Positions 1 to 6,762 of a stretch of DNA of 10,049 nucleotides are shown here, in pieces. The notes under the pieces were generated by a model. That model searched no databases, was not told where the DNA came from, and worked only from the letters and a program-made list of their open reading frames with translations. The translations under genes and the position numbers were made by a program. The stretch comes from Myxococcales bacterium (lineage in GTDB: Bacteria > Myxococcota > Polyangia > Fen-1088). Numbering within the stretch: the stretch's first letter is position 1; every line of letters begins with the position of its first letter. Location of the stretch: contig PMBY01000107.1 in the NCBI GenBank assembly GCA_003153875.1, forward strand, positions 5,509-15,557, written 5' to 3'.

Positions 1-117
1 GAGAACGAACCGAACCCATTAAAGTGCAACGGTAAGTTTTGCTGGTAAGCCCTGTCAAGGAAGCTCTGACGAAGGTTTCAGATGCACGACCAGCCGCGGG
101 ATCTCGCTCGCTCGGGT

Positions 118-146
118 TTGACCACGCGGTCTTCGTCTCGTAGCTT
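118..146 (+). promoter_or_regulatory. putative sigma-70-type promoter of the permease operon
   Basis: TTGACC (118-123, five of six matches to TTGACA) is followed by a 17-nt spacer and TAGCTT (141-146, a weak -10 with the first two bases and last T conserved). Transcription would begin around 153, giving only a few bases of leader before the ATG at 156. No coding frame runs through 1-155 on either strand, so the region is a plausible promoter region. The -10 match is poor and no experimental support exists. Confidence 0.35.
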
Positions 147-155
147 GCGGGGCAC

Positions 156-1685
156 ATGTCTTCTGTCCCTCTGGTGTCCAGGTTGCTAGGCGAATCGGCT
201 CCCTGGCTCGGCCCCATCGGGGTTGGGCTCGCCATCCTGGCCGCGAGCGTTTTCCTCTTTTTTGCTTACCGCTTCGAACGATTCGTGGCCGTTCGGTACC
301 TGCAGCGCACTTCGCCGTCGCGAGCGATCCGGGTTGGCCTGTACATCACGGTGGCGGGAGTCGCGGCCGGCCTCATCATGCTGGCGGCGGCTCACGGCCG
401 CGCGCGGGGCCTGGAAACCGCGGGCGTGGTCTTCGCGCTGGTGGCGGCCCTGGCCATGCTCTTGTTCGTCCTGCTGCGGGTGTTTTCAGTCTTCACCACA
501 GTTTCGACGATGGGCGTGGTCTTGGGGGTCGCGTCGCTGGTGGTGGTGCTGGCTGTGACCAGCGGCTTCGAGCACGAGTTTCAGGACAAGGTTCTGGCAA
601 TCAACGCGCACCTCATCGTGACTTCGTACGGCCTGGAGCGAGACATGGCAGAAGCCGAGCAGGACGCGGAAGTGATCAAAAAGAGGCTGGCCAGCCTGCC
701 GGGCTTGGAGCGCATGTCCACCTTCAGCTTCACCGCCGGCGAGGTCATGATTGGAAAAGTTGGGGCCAATCTGAAAGGGGTCGACCTGTCCGACGGCGCA
801 CCCGAGCTGCAACGGATCATGGTGGCTGGATCTCTGGCTGACCTGGGCCGGCCGGCCCACTGCGCGGAGGCGCAGCCTGCCCCAGACCCAGCGGCCGAAC
901 CAGTGGGACGGATCATTCTGGGCAGCGAGCTGGCCCACCGCCTGCACAGCCGCATCGGCGATTGCTTGCAGATTCTGGTGCCCTTCTCCGGGGGTATCGA
1001 CTCGGCGCCCAGCGCCTACACCTTCCGCGTGGTGGGCGTCTCGTCGCTGGGATTTCACGAATACGACGCGCGCCTCGCCTTCATCAACCTGGAGGACGCG
1101 CGCCGCATGGGCAATGCGCGCCAGTCCATCTTCGGCGTGGAGCTGCGCTTTGCCGACCCGATGGAGGCCGTGCGCATCGAGCCCGAAGTGGAACGGCGGC
1201 TGGGTCCCGAGGCGCGCGTGATCGACTGGAAGACGCTCAATCGCAATCTCTTCGCAGCGCTCTCCATGCAGAAACTGGTGATCGCCATTTTGCTCTTCTT
1301 CATCATCGTGGTGGCCGCATTCAATATCATCGCCTCGCTCATGCTCATCGTGCTCTCCAAGGTGCGCGAGATCGCGATTCTGGCCTCCATGGGTGCGCGC
1401 GCCGCCACGTTGCTGCGGGTTTTCTTGGCCGCAGGAACCTTCGTGGGCTTCGCGGGAACCGGCCTGGGCATCCTGTACGGCCTGGCCATCTGCGGCCTGG
1501 CCGGACTCTACGGCTACCCCCTGGATCCCAAGGTGTACTTGATCGCGCGCCTGCCGGTGCAGATCTCCGTGCGCGAGATCCTTCTCGTGGCGGCCAGTAC
1601 CCAGCTCATTTGTTTCATGGCCACCCTCTACCCGGCCGTGCGCGCCGCCCGCCTGCGCGTGGTCGATGGGCTGCGGTATTTGTGA
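156..1685 (+). CDS. LolC/LolE-family ABC transporter permease with extra N-terminal membrane segments
   Basis: Inner-membrane permease of the lipoprotein-releasing (LolCDE) / MacB-FtsX family, 509 aa. LolCDE detaches outer-membrane lipoproteins from the inner membrane using ATP hydrolysed by LolD. Residues 110-160 are a classic LolC/E N-terminal signature (VSTMGVVLGVASLVVVLAV, then SGFEHEF). A periplasmic domain covers about 140-365. Three C-terminal helices (about 372-400, 418-452, 472-495) follow, with the coupling motif VREIAILASMGA at 403-414 and the typical YPAVRAARLRVVDGLRYL end. Unusually, the FERFVAVRYL motif (40-49), normally next to the first helix, is separated from it by about 60 residues with two hydrophobic helices (about 58-80 and 87-108), and another helix (16-38) precedes it. 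Family length is usually about 400 aa. No LolD ATPase or second permease is in view. An in-frame stop at 141-143 makes ATG 156 the first possible start; the upstream GCGGGG is at most a weak ribosome site. It could be LolC, LolE or a related FtsX-like permease. Confidence 0.85.
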   Translation: MSSVPLVSRLLGESAPWLGPIGVGLAILAASVFLFFAYRFERFVAVRYLQRTSPSRAIRVGLYITVAGVAAGLIMLAAAHGRARGLETAGVVFALVAALAMLLFVLLRVFSVFTTVSTMGVVLGVASLVVVLAVTSGFEHEFQDKVLAINAHLIVTSYGLERDMAEAEQDAEVIKKRLASLPGLERMSTFSFTAGEVMIGKVGANLKGVDLSDGAPELQRIMVAGSLADLGRPAHCAEAQPAPDPAAEPVGRIILGSELAHRLHSRIGDCLQILVPFSGGIDSAPSAYTFRVVGVSSLGFHEYDARLAFINLEDARRMGNARQSIFGVELRFADPMEAVRIEPEVERRLGPEARVIDWKTLNRNLFAALSMQKLVIAILLFFIIVVAAFNIIASLMLIVLSKVREIAILASMGARAATLLRVFLAAGTFVGFAGTGLGILYGLAICGLAGLYGYPLDPKVYLIARLPVQISVREILLVAASTQLICFMATLYPAVRAARLRVVDGLRYL

Positions 1686-2509
1686 GGAAGCAACTTCGGC
1701 GCGCTGATGAGCGGCTTCGCGTGGCCCTGGTCACCGGGGCCTGCTCGGGGATCGGCCGCGGGCTCAGTTTGCGTCTGGCTTCGCTCGGCTACGAGCTGAT
1801 CCTGGTCAGCAACCGAGCAGCCGAACTGGCGGCCACTGCGCAGGAGATCGGTGCAGCGCACTCCGTGGTGGTGCACACCATCGTGTCGGACCTGGCGCGG
1901 CCCGAGGCTGCCGAGGAACTGTACCAAACCGTGCGGGGCAAGGGCTTGCAGGTCGACATCCTGATCAGCAACGCTGGCATCTTCTTCTTTGGCGAGGCTG
2001 TGGATGCGTCGCTTGGGCGGGCCAAGGCGATGTTGCAGCTTCACGTGGTCACGCCGTCCTTGCTCTGTACTTGCTTCGGCCGCGACATGCGCGAGCGCAG
2101 CCGCGGTCACATCCTGATCGTGTCGAGCATCTCGGCCTGGCGCGATTTTCCAGGGATCAGCTACTACGGGGCCAGCAAGAAATACCTGCGCGGGTTCGCC
2201 CGGGCGCTGCGCAGTGAAATGAGCGTCTACGGGGTGAAGGTCACCTGTCTCGCCCCTGGCCCCACCGCGACCAACCTCTATGACACCGATGTGGTTCCGG
2301 TGAAGCGGGCGCAGCGGCTGGGGATCATGATGGAGCCCGCCACGGTGGCCGAATCCGGTCTACGCGCCATGTTCGCGGGCCGCGCCGAGCACATCCCGGG
2401 CCTGCTTGCGCGCATCATGACCTGGCTTTCGGTGCTGGTTCCGCAGTGGGTGATCGATCTTCTACGCAGGCGCGCCCCCTGGCTGCCCAAGCGTGGAGGC
2501 ACGCCGTGA
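1682..2509 (+). CDS. short-chain dehydrogenase/reductase (classical SDR)
   Basis: NAD(P)-dependent oxidoreductase, 275 aa from the chosen start. The Rossmann glycine motif TGACSGIG is at 18-25, the adenine-contact Asp at 70 (SDL), SNAG at 96-99, catalytic Ser149 in VSS, and Tyr162/Lys166 in YGASK, with the usual 13-residue Ser-Tyr spacing. The PGPTATNL segment after strand 6 and the hydrophobic C-terminus (about 235-262) resemble the DltE/COG0300 group of SDRs acting on lipid-like or hydrophobic substrates. The helix-4 Asn of the Asn-Ser-Tyr-Lys tetrad appears to be His121 (LQLHVV). The open frame extends upstream inside the permease gene, but homology begins only at VALVTG. I chose GTG 1682 because it overlaps the permease stop as GTGA; GTG 1721 is the alternative (262 aa). 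Its stop overlaps the next start in the same way, so all three genes are probably co-translated. The substrate cannot be read from the sequence. Confidence 0.85.
   Translation: MRKQLRRADERLRVALVTGACSGIGRGLSLRLASLGYELILVSNRAAELAATAQEIGAAHSVVVHTIVSDLARPEAAEELYQTVRGKGLQVDILISNAGIFFFGEAVDASLGRAKAMLQLHVVTPSLLCTCFGRDMRERSRGHILIVSSISAWRDFPGISYYGASKKYLRGFARALRSEMSVYGVKVTCLAPGPTATNLYDTDVVPVKRAQRLGIMMEPATVAESGLRAMFAGRAEHIPGLLARIMTWLSVLVPQWVIDLLRRRAPWLPKRGGTP
2495..2499 (+). promoter_or_regulatory. Shine-Dalgarno deciding the GTG start of the flavin oxidoreductase
   Basis: GGAGG lies inside the last codons of the SDR gene, 6 nt before GTG 2506. That GTG overlaps the SDR stop codon. This is stronger support than for the in-frame ATG at 2446, which would add 20 residues with no family similarity. 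Confidence 0.7.
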
Positions 2510-3744
2510 CTGATCTCTTTTCGCCCTTCAAGCTGGCCGGGCTTTCGCTGCGCAACCGGATCATCAAGACCGCCACCTTCGAGGGCATGAGCCCAGGTGG
2601 CTGCGTGAGCGAGGCGCTCGTCGAGCACCATCGCGCGCTGGCAAAGGGCGGGGTGGCCATGACCACGGTCGCGTACTGTGCAGTCGCACCTGACGGGCGC
2701 ACCTTTGCCAACCAACTTCACATGCGGCCCGAGCTGGTCCCTGATCTGCGCGCGCTCACCGCAGCCGTGCATGTTGGGGGCGCGGTCGCGTCGCTGCAGC
2801 TCGGCCACTGCGGCGGCTTTTGCAACAACCACGATCTGGAGCGGCGCAGACCCATGGGCCCGTCACGCGCGCTCAACCTGGTCGGCGCGCTTTCTGGCCG
2901 CGTGCTGGCCGATGCGATGACTGAAGCGGAAATCGAGGACGTGACTGGGGCGTTCGTGGGCGCGGCTCGGCTGGCCCGCGAGGCCGGCTTCGACGCCGTC
3001 GAGCTGCACCTGGGCCACGGATATTTGTTGAGCCAGTTCCTCAGCCCGGGCACCAACAAGCGCCGCGATCGCTTCGGCGGATCGCTGGAGAACCGCGCCC
3101 GCTTCGCCCTGTCCGTGGTCGAGCGGGTGCGGGCGGCCCTGCCGCCAGAGATGCCTGTCCTGGCCAAGGTCAACCTGCGCGACGGATTTCGCGGCGGACT
3201 GGAGCTCGACGAGAGCGTGCAGGTGGCGCGCTGGTTGGAGGCGCGCGGCGCAGACGCGCTGGTGCTGTCAGGCGGATTCGTCAGCCGCAATCCCTTCTAC
3301 CTGTTTCGCGGCGAGCGGCCGCTGCGCCAGATGATCGCAGTGGAGAAGAGCTGGGCGCAGAAGCTGGCGCTGGCCCTCTTCGGCCCTGCCTTGATCCACG
3401 CCTATCCCTTTGAGCCGCTCTACTTCCTGCCGCTGGCGCGCGAGATCCGGCGTGCGGTGCGTATGCCGCTGGTCCTCCTGGGCGGCATCAAGTCGCGGGA
3501 CGATCTGGACACGGCGATGCGCGAGGGCTTCGAGCTGGCCGCCATGGGGCGCGCGCTGATCCACGATCCGGGGCTGATCGCGAAGTACGTCGCGGGCTTG
3601 GCGCGCGAGAGCGGCTGCGTGCCCTGCAACCAGTGTGTGGCCGAGATGGATCGCGAGGGCGGGGTCTGCTGCTCCAAAGTTCAGTCCCAGGTCGCGGAAC
3701 GCGCAGCACGTGTCCGTGTGGCGACGGCCTCACCCCCGTCGTAG
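2506..3744 (+). CDS. old yellow enzyme-type NADH:flavin oxidoreductase (FMN TIM barrel)
   Basis: FMN-dependent ene-reductase family protein, 412 aa, single-domain. It starts with the family signature LFSPFKLAGLSLRNRI (4-19). QLGH (98-101) corresponds to the FMN-contacting QLxH. HLGHGYLLSQFLSP (168-181) matches the HxxHGYLLxQFLSP block that carries the two substrate-anion-binding histidines, here His168 and His171. RFGGSLENRARF follows at 189-200, LAKVN has Lys221, and the FMN-phosphate loops are GGIKSRDD (326-333) and MGRALIHDP (347-355). A Cys-rich tail has cysteines at 371, 374, 377, 388 and 389. It recalls the 4Fe-4S site of 2,4-dienoyl-CoA reductase, but the spacing (C-x2-C-x2-C-x10-CC) differs from the classical C-x2-C-x3-C-x11-C. 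The C-terminal FAD/NADPH domain of that enzyme is absent. It reduces activated C=C bonds in the general family sense; the substrate is unknown. It is translationally coupled to the SDR by a GTGA overlap and a good GGAGG. Confidence 0.87.
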   Translation: MTDLFSPFKLAGLSLRNRIIKTATFEGMSPGGCVSEALVEHHRALAKGGVAMTTVAYCAVAPDGRTFANQLHMRPELVPDLRALTAAVHVGGAVASLQLGHCGGFCNNHDLERRRPMGPSRALNLVGALSGRVLADAMTEAEIEDVTGAFVGAARLAREAGFDAVELHLGHGYLLSQFLSPGTNKRRDRFGGSLENRARFALSVVERVRAALPPEMPVLAKVNLRDGFRGGLELDESVQVARWLEARGADALVLSGGFVSRNPFYLFRGERPLRQMIAVEKSWAQKLALALFGPALIHAYPFEPLYFLPLAREIRRAVRMPLVLLGGIKSRDDLDTAMREGFELAAMGRALIHDPGLIAKYVAGLARESGCVPCNQCVAEMDREGGVCCSKVQSQVAERAARVRVATASPPS

Positions 3745-3749
3745 GCCGT
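3724..3749. terminator. possible bidirectional hairpin between convergent genes
   Basis: A perfect 7-bp inverted repeat, ACGGCCT (3724-3730) and AGGCCGT (3743-3749), encloses a 12-nt loop. It spans the last codons and stop of the flavin oxidoreductase and the 7-nt gap before the ccmE stop at 3752-3754. It sits where a shared terminator would be needed, but no T-tract follows on either strand, so Rho-independent function is doubtful. Confidence 0.3.
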
Positions 3750-3751
3750 GC

Positions 3752-4216
3752 CTACTTGGCCTCGTATTTCGACGGGCACTTGGTTTCGATCTTGTCGGCC
3801 AGCAGGCGTCCGTCAGACGCGAGCACCCCGGCCGCGATGACCTCGGCGCCGCCCTTGAAGGTGTCGGGCGGAATGCCATGGAACTCGGCGTTGATCACGG
3901 CGGGCGTCCGCGGGGCGCGGCTGGCAATCTTGAAACGATAGCGCAATGACGCCTTGTCCGATTCCACCGATCCTTCCACCACGTCACCGTGCACGCGCAG
4001 GCGCTTGCCCTGGTAGCGGGCGGCGTCCGCCAAGACTTCATCAACGTATTTGTAGTATTCAGCACCTTCCCGCGTCGATGCCCACAACAGCCCGCCCAGA
4101 GCCACGGACACGACGACCACGGAGATGACGATCTTCCAGGCGCTACGCCTGTGCGCTGCCACGGGCTGCGGCTTGACGCGATCATCGCCAGCGAGCTGGT
4201 CGTCGGGGGAAGACAT
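3752..4216 (-). CDS. ccmE: cytochrome c maturation haem chaperone CcmE, Cys-x3-Tyr variant
   Basis: CcmE receives haem from CcmC in the periplasm, binds it covalently and passes it to the CcmF synthetase for attachment to apocytochromes c. The product has 154 aa, the normal length: a short cytoplasmic N-terminus, one membrane anchor (about 27-45), then a periplasmic OB-fold with recognisable CcmE blocks (RLRVHGDVVEGSV, GIPPDTFKGGAEVIAAGVL, LLADKIETKCPSKYE). In E. coli CcmE the haem-binding residue is the His of an H-x3-Y motif. Here it is C147-P-S-K-Y151, the C-x3-Y variant described for the system I* branch found in archaea and some deltaproteobacteria. ATG 4216 is preferred over an in-frame ATG at 4291, because the extra 25 residues look non-native and a -10-like hexamer sits just upstream of 4216. 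No Shine-Dalgarno is visible. No other ccm gene lies in the window, so it appears detached from a ccm cluster. Confidence 0.85.
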   Translation of the reverse strand: MSSPDDQLAGDDRVKPQPVAAHRRSAWKIVISVVVVSVALGGLLWASTREGAEYYKYVDEVLADAARYQGKRLRVHGDVVEGSVESDKASLRYRFKIASRAPRTPAVINAEFHGIPPDTFKGGAEVIAAGVLASDGRLLADKIETKCPSKYEAK

Positions 4217-4222
4217 GACCCA

Positions 4223-4228
4223 AGAATA
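4223..4228 (-). promoter_or_regulatory. candidate -10 element of ccmE (leaderless arrangement)
   Basis: On the minus strand TATTCT (4228 to 4223) is followed by exactly six bases (TGGGTC) and then the ATG at 4216. A -10 here would place the first transcribed base on or next to the start codon. No ribosome binding site is seen and no convincing -35 was found. Apart from this, the 134-nt gap 4217-4350 shows nothing recognisable. Confidence 0.35.
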
Positions 4229-4350
4229 GCGCCCGGAGCGCGTGGCGCCAGTCGACCGGTCGCGCCAGCGCAGCGAGGCAACCCGAGCCATCGCGGCCGA
4301 GTTATTGATAGAGCTGCCGTGACGATCGAGCGCGGGACAGACGCGCGCTA

Positions 4351-5742
4351 TCAGCGTCGAGGGATTTCGGCCAGTGTCGCAAAGTAGCGACAGAACATCT
4401 CCATGCCGCGGCTGGCCTGGCCCCAGTCGAAGTTCTCGTCGACGGCGTGATAGCCATGCTCGGGCAATGAAAGGCCGAGCAGAACCACCGGTGCGCGCAG
4501 GATGCGATCCATGGTCACCACCGCACCGATGGAGCCACCTTCACGAGTGAGCGCCGGGCGTTTGCCAAAGGCCTCGAACATGGCCTGCTGGGCGGCTTCC
4601 AGGTGCGGACCCGATGGATCGACGAGAAAAGGCGACAGAGAGGATTCGTGAATCACCTCGGCGTCGCGGCAGCGTTGCTTCACGAAGCGCTCGATCAGGT
4701 GAAACACGCGCGCCGGCGTCTGGTCAGGCACCAGCCGGCAGGACAGTTTGGCCTCGGCCCGATGAGGCACGATGGTCTTGATGCCCGCGCCGGTGTAGCC
4801 GCCGGTCAGGCCGTGGACCTCGAAGGTGGGCGCGGTCATGATGGCTTCGCGTAGGTGAGCGTCGTCGGGAAAGCGCACGCTGGAAAGGCCGTGCGCACGC
4901 TGAAAGCGGCGGCGGGAAAAGCCTGCGTTGGCCAAGCCACGGCGCTCGGCAGCGCTGGCGTGACGAACGTCGTCGTAGAAGCCAGGAATCTTCACCCTGC
5001 CGGTGCGGGCATCGTAGCAGGCGTCGATAAGCGCGCACAATTCGCCGAGCGGGTTGCGGGCTGCGCCGCCTGTTGTACCCGAATGCACGTCCTTGTCGCC
5101 GGTTTGCAGGCGCACGCAGAAGCCCACGAGGCCGCGCAGGCCGTAGGGGATTGCCGGCCGGCCCGCCTGCGGCCACAAGGTGTCGGAGACCACGATGGAA
5201 TCTGTGCGTAGCGGCTTGTCGGCCTTGGCCAGTTTGCGGAGCGCCGCCTCGAAGCTGGGGCTGCCCATCTCCTCCTCGGTTTCCCAAAGGAACTGGAAGT
5301 TCAGGCGCACGCCGTCCTGCAAAGCCAGTCGCGCCCCGAAGAGCGCAGCCAAGGCTGGCCCCTTGTCGTCGGTGGTGCCGCGGCCGTGCCACCGGTCGCC
5401 GTCGCGGACCAGCTTGAAGGGTGGGCTCCGCCACTCTTCGGCGTCAGCGGGCTGCACGTCGAGGTGATTGTAGATGGTCACCGTTGGAAACTTCGGGTCT
5501 TGCACCAGACTTCCCAGAACCAGGGGCAATCCCGCGGTCTTGATACATTCGGCCTGCGCACCCAGCTCGCGCAAGAGCGTGCAGCCGGTGTGCGCGACCT
5601 TCTCCACGTCGGTCCGGTAGTTGGGATCCATGCTCACCGACGGGATTTCGACCAGGGCGGCCAGTTTCTCCTCGAACTCGCGGCGCAATCCGGCGCTGCG
5701 GTCGCGCAGATCGTCTCGTGGCGGCGACTCTCGCTTGCTCAT
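4351..5742 (-). CDS. M20-family metallopeptidase (dipeptidase type)
   Basis: Cytoplasmic di-zinc M20 peptidase, 463 aa, intact. Putative metal ligands and catalytic residues are all present: His93 and Asp95 (YNHLDVQP), bridging Asp125 (RGTTDDKG), general base Glu157 with metal ligand Glu158 (ETEEEMGSP), Asp187 (VVSDTLW) and His432 near the C-terminus (PEHGYHAVDENF). The lid/dimerisation domain begins near DVHSGTTGG (218-226) and includes the family block GGYTGAGIKTIVP (314-326). Sequence and length resemble carnosinase/CNDP-like dipeptidases more than acetylornithine deacetylase, which is shorter. There is no signal peptide. The start ATG 5742 is supported by GGAGG at 5750-5746. It lies 54 nt downstream of the rhomboid gene on the same strand and may be co-transcribed with it; a functional link is not evident. 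Exact peptide specificity cannot be assigned. Confidence 0.88.
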   Translation of the reverse strand: MSKRESPPRDDLRDRSAGLRREFEEKLAALVEIPSVSMDPNYRTDVEKVAHTGCTLLRELGAQAECIKTAGLPLVLGSLVQDPKFPTVTIYNHLDVQPADAEEWRSPPFKLVRDGDRWHGRGTTDDKGPALAALFGARLALQDGVRLNFQFLWETEEEMGSPSFEAALRKLAKADKPLRTDSIVVSDTLWPQAGRPAIPYGLRGLVGFCVRLQTGDKDVHSGTTGGAARNPLGELCALIDACYDARTGRVKIPGFYDDVRHASAAERRGLANAGFSRRRFQRAHGLSSVRFPDDAHLREAIMTAPTFEVHGLTGGYTGAGIKTIVPHRAEAKLSCRLVPDQTPARVFHLIERFVKQRCRDAEVIHESSLSPFLVDPSGPHLEAAQQAMFEAFGKRPALTREGGSIGAVVTMDRILRAPVVLLGLSLPEHGYHAVDENFDWGQASRGMEMFCRYFATLAEIPRR

Positions 5743-5796
5743 GGTCCTCCGGACATACCATGGACCGCTTGACCTGGCAGCACACTCCCGTGGGTA

Positions 5797-6690
5797 CTAG
5801 GGCCTGAACGCCAACAGCCACGCCCCCGCCACCGTGGCCACGGTAGCGATCAGACAGATGGCCTGCGCGGGCGGTTTCACCGGGCGTCGCACGAAGTGTC
5901 CGAGAAGCAGCCCGAAGCCTAGGCCGAAGACGAGGCCCGAGGCGTGGGCCAGCATGTCGGACCGCTCGCCCACGCCCAACATGGCGAAAAGGCCCAGACT
6001 GGCTGCGACACCCAGAAAGGCGCGCTTCAAGCGACCCACGGTCCGCGCACTATAGCGCCGCAGGAACTGCAAACCGCCTAGCAGTCCGAGAGCCGCGAAG
6101 GTTGCGGTGGACGCGCCCACCACGTTGTGTGGACTTCCGTAGACGTACGCGGTTACTAGGTTGCCCACTGCACCCGCCAGCAGTGTCGCAAACAGCGCCA
6201 GGCCTCCGCCCAGCCAGCGTCCCAGCGCCGAAAGGAACACCAGGAACGCCACGGCGTTGCCCGTGACATGGCTAATATCCGAATGCAGGGTGAGCGCCGT
6301 GACGGCTCGCCACCACTGTCCGTGCACGATGGGACCGGCGACCCCGCTGCCGACGCGGAACCACCCGCCCGCGTCGGCGCCAGCGCGCGGCCCTGACACC
6401 CAGAAGAAGGCTGCGATGGTCACGGCCGCGGCCAGCCCGACGAACGACGGACCATGGTCGGGAGCCTGCGGCTCACGCGCCGGCTCCTCGCTGGCTTCCT
6501 GGTCCGCGGCATCGAGGGCGGCCAGCGCGGTGGCCACCAGCTGGGGCGGCACCAGCACAGCCCAACCCTCCTCGGTCAGACCTACCCGGTGCGGGATGAC
6601 CACCGCCTCAAGCACGAAATCCCACGCCTCCGCCTGCGCGCGATCGGGCGACACGCGCACGGCAGCTTCGGCGGGAACCTCAGCGGTCAC
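5797..6690 (-). CDS. rhomboid-family intramembrane serine protease with N-terminal soluble domain
   Basis: Integral-membrane serine protease of the rhomboid (S54) family, 297 aa from the chosen GTG. Residues about 1-80 form a small soluble domain (AWDFVLEAVVIPHRVGL onwards), then an acidic linker and about six membrane helices. WWRAVTALTLHSDISHVTGN (126-145) matches the WR...H-x4-H-x3-N element, with the oxyanion Asn145. Putative nucleophile Ser194 lies in GASTA (the commoner motif is GxSG), and the His partner is H249 in AHASGLVFGLGFG, the AHxxGxxxG block. Catalytic residues are thus intact. The open frame continues upstream to an ATG at 6837, but that start would run antisense through vapB and its promoter. 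GTG 6690 is preferred because TACAAT ends 6 nt before it. The start remains uncertain; another in-frame GTG lies at 6717. Substrates are unknown. Confidence 0.82.
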   Translation of the reverse strand: MTAEVPAEAAVRVSPDRAQAEAWDFVLEAVVIPHRVGLTEEGWAVLVPPQLVATALAALDAADQEASEEPAREPQAPDHGPSFVGLAAAVTIAAFFWVSGPRAGADAGGWFRVGSGVAGPIVHGQWWRAVTALTLHSDISHVTGNAVAFLVFLSALGRWLGGGLALFATLLAGAVGNLVTAYVYGSPHNVVGASTATFAALGLLGGLQFLRRYSARTVGRLKRAFLGVAASLGLFAMLGVGERSDMLAHASGLVFGLGFGLLLGHFVRRPVKPPAQAICLIATVATVAGAWLLAFRP

Positions 6691-6696
6691 ACCCCC

Positions 6697-6702
6697 ATTG
6701 TA
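6697..6702 (-). promoter_or_regulatory. candidate -10 element of the rhomboid gene (leaderless arrangement)
   Basis: Minus-strand TACAAT (6702 to 6697), five of six matches to TATAAT, is followed by GGGGGT and then GTG 6690. The six-base gap would make the start codon the 5' end of the mRNA. The G-run is too close to the GTG to act as a normal ribosome site. No good -35 was identified. Confidence 0.4.
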
Positions 6703-6762
6703 GCCTGGACTGGTCACGAGAGACTGGAAAGCGGTCGGACGGCTGGCCGCTCTCGCCGCAGT

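Noticed and set aside
1..117. Possible RNA gene or 3' end of a gene at the left edge
   Set aside because: All frames contain early stops and no tRNA-like or other recognisable RNA structure was seen.
962..1681. Upstream extension of the SDR frame inside the permease gene
   Set aside because: The translation is Arg/Gly/Ala-rich without similarity to any domain and overlaps a well-conserved permease; SDR homology begins only after 1682.
2446..2505. ATG start giving 20 extra residues on the flavin oxidoreductase
   Set aside because: No family similarity in the extension, it lies within the SDR gene, and GTG 2506 has GGAGG at 6 nt plus stop-start overlap.
4217..4291. Longer CcmE start at 4291
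   Set aside because: No ribosome site; the added Arg/Ser-rich stretch is not seen in CcmE, and a -10-like element falls inside it.
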